DNA of 64,000 nucleotides from Osmia lignaria lignaria (lineage: Eukaryota > Arthropoda > Insecta > Hymenoptera > Megachilidae). The stretch covers positions 3,286,001-3,350,000 of the forward strand of contig NW_027478158.1 of the NCBI RefSeq assembly GCF_051020975.1, given 5' to 3'. A program made the position numbers and the translations under genes. Positions 1 to 9,877 of the stretch are shown here, piece after piece (positions within the stretch are counted from its first letter, which is position 1; every line of letters starts with the position of its first letter). A model generated the notes under the pieces. The model was given only the letters and a program-made list of their open reading frames with translations. It made no database searches and had not been told where the DNA came from.

Positions 1-217
1 CTCGCAATAGTGCAGAGTTATCTCAAAGAAAGGGGCCACGGTGTTTCTGTATTTCTATTATGTTGGTGCGGCTTCGGAACTTTTAAATATCTTGATATAT
101 CTCGAGAACTACGCATCTGATCAAAAAATATCATAGAACATAAAAAGTAGGAAACATAATTCTCTACAAAAAAGGTCTCTTAACATTCTGCCATAGCTCG
201 CTTCGTTTCCGAGATAT
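1..217 (+). repeat. Partial monomer at left edge
   Basis: This is the 3' two-thirds of a monomer of sort b of the first HOR region. It carries the GTATTTCTATT variant found in the b monomers. Its tail reads CATAATTCTC and AACATTCTGCC, the combination that elsewhere in region A precedes an a or c monomer. The HOR therefore extends leftward beyond the window. Confidence 0.95.
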
Positions 218-1487
218 GTGCAGATTTATCTCAAGGGAAGGGGCCTGACGGACATATTTCGAGATATTTCTTCTTCTTGTTGTTCTTCTTCTGCACAGCT
301 AAGCTGGAAGTGGCATTTGCAGCTCGCAATAGTGCAGAGTTATCTCAAAGAAAGGGGCCACGGTGTTTCTGTATCTCTATTATGTTGGTGCGGCTTCGGA
401 ACTTTTAAATATCTTGATATATCTCGAGAACTACGCATCTGATCAAAAAATATCATAGAACATAAAAAGTAGGAAACTTAATTCTCTACAAAAAAGGTCT
501 CTTAACATTTTGCCATAGCTCGCTTCGTTTCCGAGATATTTGCAGATATATCTCAGGGGAAGGGGCCTGACGGACATATTTCGAGATATTTCTTCTTCCT
601 GTTGTTCTTCTTCTGCACAGCTAAGCTGGAAGTGGCATTTGCAGCTCGCAATAGTGCAGAGTTATCTCAAAGAAAGGGGCCACGGTGTTTCTGTATTTCT
701 ATTATGTTGGTGCGGCTTCGGAACTTTTAAATATCTTGATATATCTCGAGAACTACGCATCTGATCAAAAAATATCATAGAACGTAAAAAGTAGGAAACA
801 TAATTCTCTACAAAAAAGGTCTCTTAACATTCTGCCATAGCTCGCTTCGTTTCCGAGATATGTGCAGATTTATCTCAAGGGAAGGGGCCTGACGGACATA
901 TTTCGAGATATTTCTTCTTCTTGTTGTTCTTCTTCTGCACAGCTAAGCTGGAAGTGGCATTTGCGGCTCGCACTAGTGCAGAGTTATCTCAAAGAAAGGG
1001 GCCACGGTGTTTCTGTATCTCTATTATGCTGGTGCGGCTTCGGAACTTTTAAATATCTCGATATATCTCGAAAACTACGCTTCTGATCAAAAAATATCGT
1101 AGAACATAAATTGTAGGAAACATAATTCTCTACAAAAAACGTCTCTTAACGTTTTGCCATAGCTCGCTTCGTTTCCGAGATATTTGCAGATATATCTCAA
1201 GGGAAGGGGCCTGACGGACATATTTCGAGATATTTCTTCTTCTTGTTGTTCTTCTTCTGCACAGCTAAACTGGAAGTGGCATTTCCAGCTCGCAATAGTG
1301 CAGAGTTATCTCAAAGAAAGGGGCCACGGTGTTTCTGTATCTCTATTATGTTGGTGCGGCTTCGGAACTTTTAAATATCTTGATATATCTCGAGAACTAC
1401 GCATCTGATCAAAAAATATCATACAACATAAAAAGTAGGCAACTTAATTCTCTACAAAAAAGGTCTCTTAACATTTTGCCATAGCTC

Positions 1488-1498
1488 GGTTCGTTTCC
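1488..1498 (+). other. tRNA B-box-like 11-mer in e monomers
   Basis: The junction before each e monomer reads GGTTCGTTTCC, one mismatch from the pol III B-box form GGTTCGANTCC. Most monomers have GCTTCGTTTCC, two mismatches away, and the monomer at 50446 has GCTTCGATTCC (50428-50438), one mismatch away. No matching A box or T-run terminator in suitable positions was seen, so this is probably a chance resemblance. Confidence 0.2.
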
Positions 1499-1820
1499 GA
1501 GATATTTGCAGATTTATCTCAAGGGAAGGGGCCTGACGGACATATTTCGAGATATTTCTTCTTCTTGTTGTTCTTCTTCTGCACAGCTAAGCTGGAAGTG
1601 ACATCTGCGGCTCGCACTAGTGCAGAGTTATCTCAAAGAAAGGGGCCACGGTGTTTCTGTACCTCTATTATGTTGGTGCGGCTTCGGAACTTTTAAATAT
1701 TTCGATATATCTCGAAAACTACGCTTCTGATCAAAAAATATCGTAGAACATAAATTGTAGGAAACATAATTCTCTACAAAAAACGTCTCTTAACGTTTTG
1801 CCATAGCTCGCTTCGTTTCC

Positions 1821-1842
1821 GAGATATTTGCAGATATATCTC
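1821..1842. other. Dyad GAGATAT-(8)-ATATCTC at the monomer junction
   Basis: GAGATAT (1821-1827) and ATATCTC (1836-1842) are perfect reverse complements, separated by the 8-base spacer TTGCAGAT. The same dyad occurs in nearly every monomer. Where the second arm reads TTATCTC instead of ATATCTC, one of seven pairs is lost. It could be a protein-binding dyad or a small cruciform; both are inference. It is the most symmetrical element of the unit. Confidence 0.7.
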
Positions 1843-1969
1843 AAGGGAAGGGGCCTGACGGACATATTTCGAGATATTTCTTCTTCTTGTTGTTCTTCTT
1901 CTGCACAGCTAAGCTGGAAGTGGCATTTGCAGCTCGCAATAGTGCAGAGTTATCTCAAAGAAAGGGGCC
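1829..1969 (+). repeat. Internal partial duplication inside the monomer (27-bp repeats 114 bp apart)
   Basis: The segment at 1829-1855 (TGCAGA...TATCTCAA...AAGGGGCC) recurs at 1943-1969 with four mismatches in 27. In monomers with the ATTTATC variant, such as the one at 218, only three mismatches remain (219-245 against 333-359). The match ends in GGGGCC followed by TGACGG in one copy and ACGG in the other. This suggests that the 322-bp unit includes an old internal duplication. The rest of the 114-bp interval shows no clear second match. Confidence 0.65.
1855..1908 (+). other. 3' splice-site-like element: CTGAC, pyrimidine/TTG tract, GCACAG
   Basis: A CTGAC pentamer (1855-1859) is followed by a T/C-rich tract (1877-1902) interrupted only by two G bases, then GCACAG (1903-1908). 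This matches the layout of a eukaryotic branch point, polypyrimidine tract and AG acceptor, with about 50 nt between the presumed branch A and the AG. It recurs in almost every monomer. No evidence of transcription or splicing is available from sequence, so only the resemblance is claimed. The tract is also a degenerate (TTC)n/(TTG)n microsatellite. Confidence 0.45.
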
Positions 1970-2012
1970 ACGGTGTTTCTGTATCTCTATTATGTTGGTG
2001 CGGCTTCGGAAC

Positions 2013-2039
2013 TTTTAAATATCTTGATATATCTCGAGA
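2013..2039. other. AT-rich TTTTAAATATC stretch and TCTCGAGA palindrome
   Basis: TTTTAAATATC (2013-2023) is followed shortly by TCTCGAGA (2032-2039), a perfect 8-bp palindrome containing an XhoI site. In the alternative haplotype the second part reads ATATCTCGAAAA, which destroys the palindrome. It also creates an 11-bp inverted match to the TTTCGAGATAT motif earlier in the same monomer (for example 901-911 against 1063-1073). The first stretch is TATA-like, but nothing supports promoter activity. Confidence 0.4.
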
Positions 2040-2050
2040 ACTACGCATCT

Positions 2051-2116
2051 GATCAAAAAATATCATAGAACATAAAAAGTAGGAAACTTAATTCTCTACA
2101 AAAAAGGTCTCTTAAC
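2051..2116 (+). other. A-tract-rich segment of the monomer
   Basis: A-runs of six, five and six lie at 2055-2060, 2074-2078 and 2100-2105, with a shorter AAA at about 2084-2086. It is the most AT-rich part of the unit. Runs of A separated by roughly whole or half helical turns can bend DNA, and bent satellites are known. Whether this one bends is inference; the spacing is not perfectly phased. Confidence 0.4.
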
Positions 2117-2793
2117 ATTTTGCCATAGCTCGCTTCGTTTCCGAGATATTTGCAGATATATCTCAGGGGAAGGGGCCTGACGGACATATTTCGAGATATT
2201 TCTTCTTCTTGTTGTTCTTCTTCTGCACAGCTAAGCTGGAAGTGGCATTTGCAGCTCGCAATAGTGCAGAGTTATCTCAAAGAAAGGGGCCACGGTGTTT
2301 CTGTATCTCTATTATGTTGGTGCGGCTTCGGAACTTTTAAATATCTTGATATATCTCGAGAACTACGCATCTGATCAAAAAATATCATAGAACATAAAAA
2401 GTAGGAAACTTAATTCTCTACAAAAAAGGTCTCTTAACATTTTGCCATAGCTCGCTTCGTTTCCGAGATATTTGCAGATATATCTCAGGGGAAGGGGCCT
2501 GACGGACATATTTCGAGATATTTCTTCTTCTTGTTGTTCTTCTTCTGCACAGCTAAGCTGGAAGTGGCATTTGCAGCTCGCAATAGTGCAGAGTTATCTC
2601 AAAGAAAGGGGCCACGGTGTTTCTGTATTTCTATTATGTTGGTGCGGCTTCGGAACTTTTAAATATCTTGATATATCTCGAGAACTACGCATCTGATCAA
2701 AAAATATCATAGAACATAAAAAGTAGGAAACATAATTCTCTACAAAAAAGGTCTCTTAACATTCTGCCATAGCTCGCTTCGTTTCCGAGATAT

Positions 2794-5691
2794 GTGCAGA
2801 TTTATCTCAAGGGAAGGGGCCTGACGGACATATTTCGAGATATTTCTTCTTCTTGTTGTTCTTCTTCTGCACAGCTAAGCTGGAAGTGGCATTTGCAGCT
2901 CGCAATAGTGCAGAGTTATCTCAAAGAAAGGGGCCACGGTGTTTCTGTATCTCTATTATGTTGGTGCGGCTTCGGAACTTTTAAATATCTTGATATATCT
3001 CGAGAACTACGCATCTGATCAAAAAATATCATAGAACATAAAAAGTAGGAAACTTAATTCTCTACAAAAAAGGTCTCTTAACATTTTGCCATAGCTCGCT
3101 TCGTTTCCGAGATATTTGCAGATATATCTCAGGGGAAGGGGCCTGACGGACATATTTCGAGATATTTCTTCTTCCTGTTGTTCTTCTTCTGCACAGCTAA
3201 GCTGGAAGTGGCATTTGCAGCTCGCAATAGTGCAGAGTTATCTCAAAGAAAGGGGCCACGGTGTTTCTGTATTTCTATTATGTTGGTGCGGCTTCGGAAC
3301 TTTTAAATATCTTGATATATCTCGAGAACTACGCATCTGATCAAAAAATATCATAGAACGTAAAAAGTAGGAAACATAATTCTCTACAAAAAAGGTCTCT
3401 TAACATTCTGCCATAGCTCGCTTCGTTTCCGAGATATGTGCAGATTTATCTCAAGGGAAGGGGCCTGACGGACATATTTCGAGATATTTCTTCTTCTTGT
3501 TGTTCTTCTTCTGCACAGCTAAGCTGGAAGTGGCATTTGCGGCTCGCACTAGTGCAGAGTTATCTCAAAGAAAGGGGCCACGGTGTTTCTGTATCTCTAT
3601 TATGCTGGTGCGGCTTCGGAACTTTTAAATATCTCGATATATCTCGAAAACTACGCTTCTGATCAAAAAATATCGTAGAACATAAATTGTAGGAAACATA
3701 ATTCTCTACAAAAAACGTCTCTTAACGTTTTGCCATAGCTCGCTTCGTTTCCGAGATATTTGCAGATATATCTCAAGGGAAGGGGCCTGACGGACATATT
3801 TCGAGATATTTCTTCTTCTTGTTGTTCTTCTTCTGCACAGCTAAACTGGAAGTGGCATTTCCAGCTCGCAATAGTGCAGAGTTATCTCAAAGAAAGGGGC
3901 CACGGTGTTTCTGTATCTCTATTATGTTGGTGCGGCTTCGGAACTTTTAAATATCTTGATATATCTCGAGAACTACGCATCTGATCAAAAAATATCATAC
4001 AACATAAAAAGTAGGAAACTTAATTCTCTACAAAAAAGGTCTCTTAACATTTTGCCATAGCTCGGTTCGTTTCCGAGATATTTGCAGATTTATCTCAAGG
4101 GAAGGGGCCTGACGGACATATTTCGAGATATTTCTTCTTCTTGTTGTTCTTCTTCTGCACAGCTAAGCTGGAAGTGACATCTGCGGCTCGCACTAGTGCA
4201 GAGTTATCTCAAAGAAAGGGGCCACGGTGTTTCTGTACCTCTATTATGTTGGTGCGGCTTCGGAACTTTTAAATATTTCGATATATCTCGAAAACTACGC
4301 TTCTGATCAAAAAATATCGTAGAACATAAATTGTAGGAAACATAATTCTCTACAAAAAACGTCTCTTAACGTTTTGCCATAGCTCGCTTCGTTTCCGAGA
4401 TATTTGCAGATATATCTCAAGGGAAGGGGCCTGACGGACATATTTCGAGATATTTCTTCTTCTTGTTGTTCTTCTTCTGCACAGCTAAGCTGGAAGTGGC
4501 ATTTGCAGCTCGCAATAGTGCAGAGTTATCTCAAAGAAAGGGGCCACGGTGTTTCTGTATCTCTATTATGTTGGTGCGGCTTCGGAACTTTTAAATATCT
4601 TGATATATCTCGAGAACTACGCATCTGATCAAAAAATATCATACAACATAAAAAGTAGGAAACTTAATTCTCTACAAAAAAGGTCTCTTAACATTTCGCC
4701 ATAGCTCGGTTCGTTTCCGAGATATTTGCAGATTTATCTCAAGGGAAGGGGCCTGACGGACATATTTCGAGATATTTCTTCTTCTTGTTGTTCTTCTTCT
4801 GCACAGCTAAGCTGGAAGTGACATCTGCGGCTCGCACTAGTGCAGAGTTATCTCAAAGAAAGGGGCCACGGTGTTTCTGTACCTCTATTATGTTGGTGCG
4901 GCTTCGGAACTTTTAAATATTTCGATATATCTCGAAAACTACGCTTCTGATCAAAAAATATCGTAGAACATAAATTGTAGGAAACATAATTCTCTACAAA
5001 AAACGTCTCTTAACGTTTTGCCATAGCTCGCTTCGTTTCCGAGATATTTGCAGATATATCTCAAGGGAAGGGGCCTGACGGACATATTTCGAGATATTTC
5101 TTCTTCTTGTTGTTCTTCTTCTGCACAGCTAAGCTGGAAGTGGCATTTGCAGCTCGCAATAGTGCAGAGTTATCTCAAAGAAAGGGGCCACGGTGTTTCT
5201 GTATCTCTATTATGTTGGTGCGGCTTCGGAACTTTTAAATATCTTGATATATCTCGAGAACTACGCATCTGATCAAAAAATATCATAGAACATAAAAAGT
5301 AGGAAACTTAATTCTCTACAAAAAAGGTCTCTTAACATTTTGCCATAGCTCGCTTCGTTTCCGAGATATTTGCAGATATATCTCAGGGGAAGGGGCCTGA
5401 CGGACATATTTCGAGATATTTCTTCTTCTTGTTGTTCTTCTTCTGCACAGCTAAGCTGGAAGTGGCATTTGCAGCTCGCAATAGTGCAGAGTTATCTCAA
5501 AGAAAGGGGCCACGGTGTTTCTGTATTTCTATTATGTTGGTGCGGCTTCGGAACTTTTAAATATCTTGATATATCTCGAGAACTACGCATCTGATCAAAA
5601 AATATCATAGAACATAAAAAGTAGGAAACATAATTCTCTACAAAAAAGGTCTCTTAACATTCTGCCATAGCTCGCTTCGTTTCCGAGATAT
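2794..5691 (+). repeat. HOR region A, copy 2: 9-mer a-b-c-d-e-f-e-f-b
   Basis: This block follows the same a-to-f order as the first copy, then repeats the e-f pair (4082-4725 and 4726-5369) before a b monomer. The first f monomer of the pair has a tail like that of sort d (CATACAACATAAA, then a CTCGGTTCG junction) because it leads into a second e. This marks the exchange point of a 644-bp tandem duplication. Confidence 0.85.
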
Positions 5692-7945
5692 GTGCAGATT
5701 TATCTCAAGGGAAGGGGCCTGACGGACATATTTCGAGATATTTCTTCTTCTTGTTGTTCTTCTTCTGCACAGCTAAGCTGGAAGTGGCATTTGCAGCTCG
5801 CAATAGTGCAGAGTTATCTCAAAGAAAGGGGCCACGGTGTTTCTGTATCTCTATTATGTTGGTGCGGCTTCGGAACTTTTAAATATCTTGATATATCTCG
5901 AGAACTACGCATCTGATCAAAAAATATCATAGAACATAAAAAGTAGGAAACTTAATTCTCTACAAAAAAGGTCTCTTAACATTTTGCCATAGCTCGCTTC
6001 GTTTCCGAGATATTTGCAGATATATCTCAGGGGAAGGGGCCTGACGGACATATTTCGAGATATTTCTTCTTCCTGTTGTTCTTCTTCTGCACAGCTAAGC
6101 TGGAAGTGGCATTTGCAGCTCGCAATAGTGCAGAGTTATCTCAAAGAAAGGGGCCACGGTGTTTCTGTATTTCTATTATGTTGGTGCGGCTTCGGAACTT
6201 TTAAATATCTTGATATATCTCGAGAACTACGCATCTGATCAAAAAATATCATAGAACGTAAAAAGTAGGAAACATAATTCTCTACAAAAAAGGTCTCTTA
6301 ACATTCTGCCATAGCTCGCTTCGTTTCCGAGATATGTGCAGATTTATCTCAAGGGAAGGGGCCTGACGGACATATTTCGAGATATTTCTTCTTCTTGTTG
6401 TTCTTCTTCTGCACAGCTAAGCTGGAAGTGGCATTTGCGGCTCGCACTAGTGCAGAGTTATCTCAAAGAAAGGGGCCACGGTGTTTCTGTATCTCTATTA
6501 TGCTGGTGCGGCTTCGGAACTTTTAAATATCTCGATATATCTCGAAAACTACGCTTCTGATCAAAAAATATCGTAGAACATAAATTGTAGGAAACATAAT
6601 TCTCTACAAAAAACGTCTCTTAACGTTTTGCCATAGCTCGCTTCGTTTCCGAGATATTTGCAGATATATCTCAAGGGAAGGGGCCTGACGGACATATTTC
6701 GAGATATTTCTTCTTCTTGTTGTTCTTCTTCTGCACAGCTAAACTGGAAGTGGCATTTCCAGCTCGCAATAGTGCAGAGTTATCTCAAAGAAAGGGGCCA
6801 CGGTGTTTCTGTATCTCTATTATGTTGGTGCGGCTTCGGAACTTTTAAATATCTTGATATATCTCGAGAACTACGCATCTGATCAAAAAATATCATACAA
6901 CATAAAAAGTAGGAAACTTAATTCTCTACAAAAAAGGTCTCTTAACATTTTGCCATAGCTCGGTTCGTTTCCGAGATATTTGCAGATTTATCTCAAGGGA
7001 AGGGGCCTGACGGACATATTTCGAGATATTTCTTCTTCTTGTTGTTCTTCTTCTGCACAGCTAAGCTGGAAGTGACATCTGCGGCTCGCACTAGTGCAGA
7101 GTTATCTCAAAGAAAGGGGCCACGGTGTTTCTGTACCTCTATTATGTTGGTGCGGCTTCGGAACTTTTAAATATTTCGATATATCTCGAAAACTACGCTT
7201 CTGATCAAAAAATATCGTAGAACATAAATTGTAGGAAACATAATTCTCTACAAAAAACGTCTCTTAACGTTTTGCCATAGCTCGCTTCGTTTCCGAGATA
7301 TTTGCAGATATATCTCAAGGGAAGGGGCCTGACGGACATATTTCGAGATATTTCTTCTTCTTGTTGTTCTTCTTCTGCACAGCTAAGCTGGAAGTGGCAT
7401 TTGCAGCTCGCAATAGTGCAGAGTTATCTCAAAGAAAGGGGCCACGGTGTTTCTGTATCTCTATTATGTTGGTGCGGCTTCGGAACTTTTAAATATCTTG
7501 ATATATCTCGAGAACTACGCATCTGATCAAAAAATATCATAGAACATAAAAAGTAGGAAACTTAATTCTCTACAAAAAAGGTCTCTTAACATTTTGCCAT
7601 AGCTCGCTTCGTTTCCGAGATATTTGCAGATATATCTCAGGGGAAGGGGCCTGACGGACATATTTCGAGATATTTCTTCTTCTTGTTGTTCTTCTTCTGC
7701 ACAGCTAAGCTGGAAGTGGCATTTGCAGCTCGCAATAGTGCAGAGTTATCTCAAAGAAAGGGGCCACGGTGTTTCTGTATTTCTATTATGTTGGTGCGGC
7801 TTCGGAACTTTTAAATATCTTGATATATCTCGAGAACTACGCATCTGATCAAAAAATATCATAGAACGTAAAAAGTAGGAAACATAATTCTCTACAAAAA
7901 AGGTCTCTTAACATTCTGCCATAGCTCGCTTCGTTTCCGAGATAT
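5692..7945 (+). repeat. HOR region A, copy 3: 7-mer a-b-c-d-e-f-b
   Basis: This is a shorter version of the same HOR, lacking the extra r monomer of copy 1 and the extra e-f pair of copy 2. It preserves the b variant with the TTCTTCCTGTTG tract at 6014, as at 540 and 3116. This shows that monomers at the same HOR position resemble each other more than they resemble their neighbours. Confidence 0.85.
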
Positions 7946-9877
7946 GTGCAGATTTATCTCAAGGGAAGGGGCCTGACGGACATATTTCGAGATATTTCTT
8001 CTTCTTGTTGTTCTTCTTCTGCACAGCTAAGCTGGAAGTGGCATTTGCGGCTCGCACTAGTGCAGAGTTATCTCAAAGAAAGGGGCCACGGTGTTTCTGT
8101 ATCTCTATTATGCTGGTGCGGCTTCGGAACTTTTAAATATCTCGATATATCTCGAAAACTACGCTTCTGATCAAAAAATATCGTAGAACATAAATTGTAG
8201 GAAACATAATTCTCTACAAAAAACGTCTCTTAACGTTTTGCCATAGCTCGCTTCGTTTCCGAGATATTTGCAGATATATCTCAAGGGAAGGGGCCTGACG
8301 GACATATTTCGAGATATTTCTTCTTCTTGTTGTTCTTCTTCTGCACAGCTAAGCTGGAAGTGGCATTTGCAGCTCGCAATAGTGCAGAGTTATCTCAAAG
8401 AAAGGGGCCACGGTGTTTCTGTATCTCTATTATGTTGGTGCGGCTTCGGAACTTTTAAATATCTTGATATATCTCGAGAACTACGCATCTGATCAAAAAA
8501 TATCATAGAACATAAAAAGTAGGAAACTTAATTCTCTACAAAAAAGGTCTCTTAACATTTTGCCATAGCTCGCTTCGTTTCCGAGATATTTGCAGATATA
8601 TCTCAGGGGAAGGGGCCTGACGGACATATTTCGAGATATTTCTTCTTCTTGTTGTTCTTCTTCTGCACAGCTAAGCTGGAAGTGGCATTTGCAGCTCGCA
8701 ATAGTGCAGAGTTATCTCAAAGAAAGGGGCCACGGTGTTTCTGTATTTCTATTATGTTGGTGCGGCTTCGGAACTTTTAAATATCTTGATATATCTCGAG
8801 AACTACGCATCTGATCAAAAAATATCATAGAACGTAAAAAGTAGGAAACATAATTCTCTACAAAAAAGGTCTCCTAACATTCTGCCATAGCTCGCTTCGT
8901 TTCCGAGATATGTGCAGATTTATCTCAAGGGAAGGGGCCTGACGGACATATTTCGAGATATTTCTTCTTCTTGTTGTTCTTCTTCTGCACAGCTAAGCTG
9001 GAAGTGGCATTTGCGGCTCGCACTAGTGCAGAGTTATCTCAAAGAAAGGGGCCACGGTGTTTCTGTATCTCTATTATGCTGGTGCGGCTTCGGAACTTTT
9101 AAATATCTCGATATATCTCGAAAACTACGCTTCTGATCAAAAAATATCGTAGAACATAAATTGTAGGAAACATAATTCTCTACAAAAAACGTCTCTTAAC
9201 GTTTTGCCATAGCTCGCTTCGTTTCCGAGATATTTGCAGATATATCTCAAGGGAAGGGGCCTGACGGACATATTTCGAGATATTTCTTCTTCTTGTTGTT
9301 CTTCTTCTGCACAGCTAAGCTGGAAGTGGCATTTGCAGCTCGCAATAGTGCAGAGTTATCTCAAAGAAAGGGGCCACGGTGTTTCTGTATCTCTATTATG
9401 TTGGTGCGGCTTCGGAACTTTTAAATATCTTGATATATCTCGAGAACTACGCATCTGATCAAAAAATATCATAGAACATAAAAAGTAGGAAACTTAATTC
9501 TCTACAAAAAAGGTCTCTTAACATTTTGCCATAGCTCGCTTCGTTTCCGAGATATTTGCAGATATATCTCAGGGGAAGGGGCCTGACGGACATATTTCGA
9601 GATATTTCTTCTTCTTGTTGTTCTTCTTCTGCACAGCTAAGCTGGAAGTGGCATTTGCAGCTCGCAATAGTGCAGAGTTATCTCAAAGAAAGGGGCCACG
9701 GTGTTTCTGTATTTCTATTATGTTGGTGCGGCTTCGGAACTTTTAAATATCTTGATATATCTCGAGAACTACGCATCTGATCAAAAAATATCATAGAACG
9801 TAAAAAGTAGGAAACATAATTCTCTACAAAAAAGGTCTCCTAACATTCTGCCATAGCTCGCTTCGTTTCCGAGATAT
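7946..9877 (+). repeat. HOR region A: 3-monomer cycle c-f-b, two rounds
   Basis: The order c-f-b occurs twice (7946-8911 and 8912-9877) with a 966-bp period. It continues out of the b at 7624 and into the c at 9878, so the cycle can also be read as b-c-f. The b monomers at 8590 and 9556 share a private GGTCTCCTAAC variant in their tails that the b at 7624 lacks. This indicates a recent local duplication of the trimer, derived from the larger HOR by loss of d and e. Confidence 0.85.

Larger units (their letters stand above)
1828..2149 (+). repeat. Representative satellite monomer (322 bp)
   Basis: This copy is close to the window-wide majority sequence and is used to describe the unit. In order it holds a TGCAG-ATATATCTC start, the phrase GGGGCCTGACGG, a TTCGAGATAT motif, a TTC/TTG triplet tract ending in GCACAG, a second TGCAG-TTATCTC copy, GGGGCCACGG, TGCGGCTTCGG, a TTTTAAATATC stretch, TATCTCGAGA, an A-tract-rich segment, and CTCGCTTCGTTTCCGAGATAT that leads into the next monomer. 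About eleven CpG dinucleotides are present. The monomer boundary is arbitrary because the array is continuous. Nothing in it resembles a known transposon, tRNA or rRNA. Confidence 0.95.
218..2793 (+). repeat. HOR region A, copy 1: 8-mer a-b-c-d-e-f-r-b
   Basis: These eight monomers are distinguishable by linked variants. Sort a has the GATATGTGCAG junction. Sort b has TCTCAGGGGAAG and GTATTTCT. Sort c has GCGGCTCGCACTAG plus TCTCGAAAAC. Sort d has CTAAACTGGAAG and ATTTCCAGC. Sort e has AGTGACATCTGCGG and follows a CTCGGTTCG junction. Sort f is the majority form. Sort r resembles b but has GTATCTCT. The first six recur in the same order at 2794. One visible difference between the two copies is GTAGGCAAC near 1438 against GTAGGAAAC in copy 2. 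Confidence 0.85.

Noticed and set aside
191..217. CENP-B box in the CTCGCTTCGTTTCCGAG segment
   Set aside because: TTCG is present, but the required A and the CGGG at the right spacing are missing. In the P' variant (TTCGTTTCCGGG, for example just before 43684) CGGG exists but is three bases too close.
1488..1550. tRNA gene or tRNA-derived SINE based on the GGTTCGTTTCC match
   Set aside because: No A box, no cloverleaf pairing and no terminator at suitable positions. The match is a one-base variant of an ordinary satellite junction.
1877..1902. Stand-alone microsatellite expansion
   Set aside because: The TTC/TTG tract is short, interrupted and of constant length in all copies, so it is part of the monomer and not an expanding repeat.
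2041..2070. Hammerhead ribozyme core (CTGATCAAAAAATATC region)
   Set aside because: The sequence has CTGATC, not CTGATGA, and no GAAA partner with flanking stems was found.
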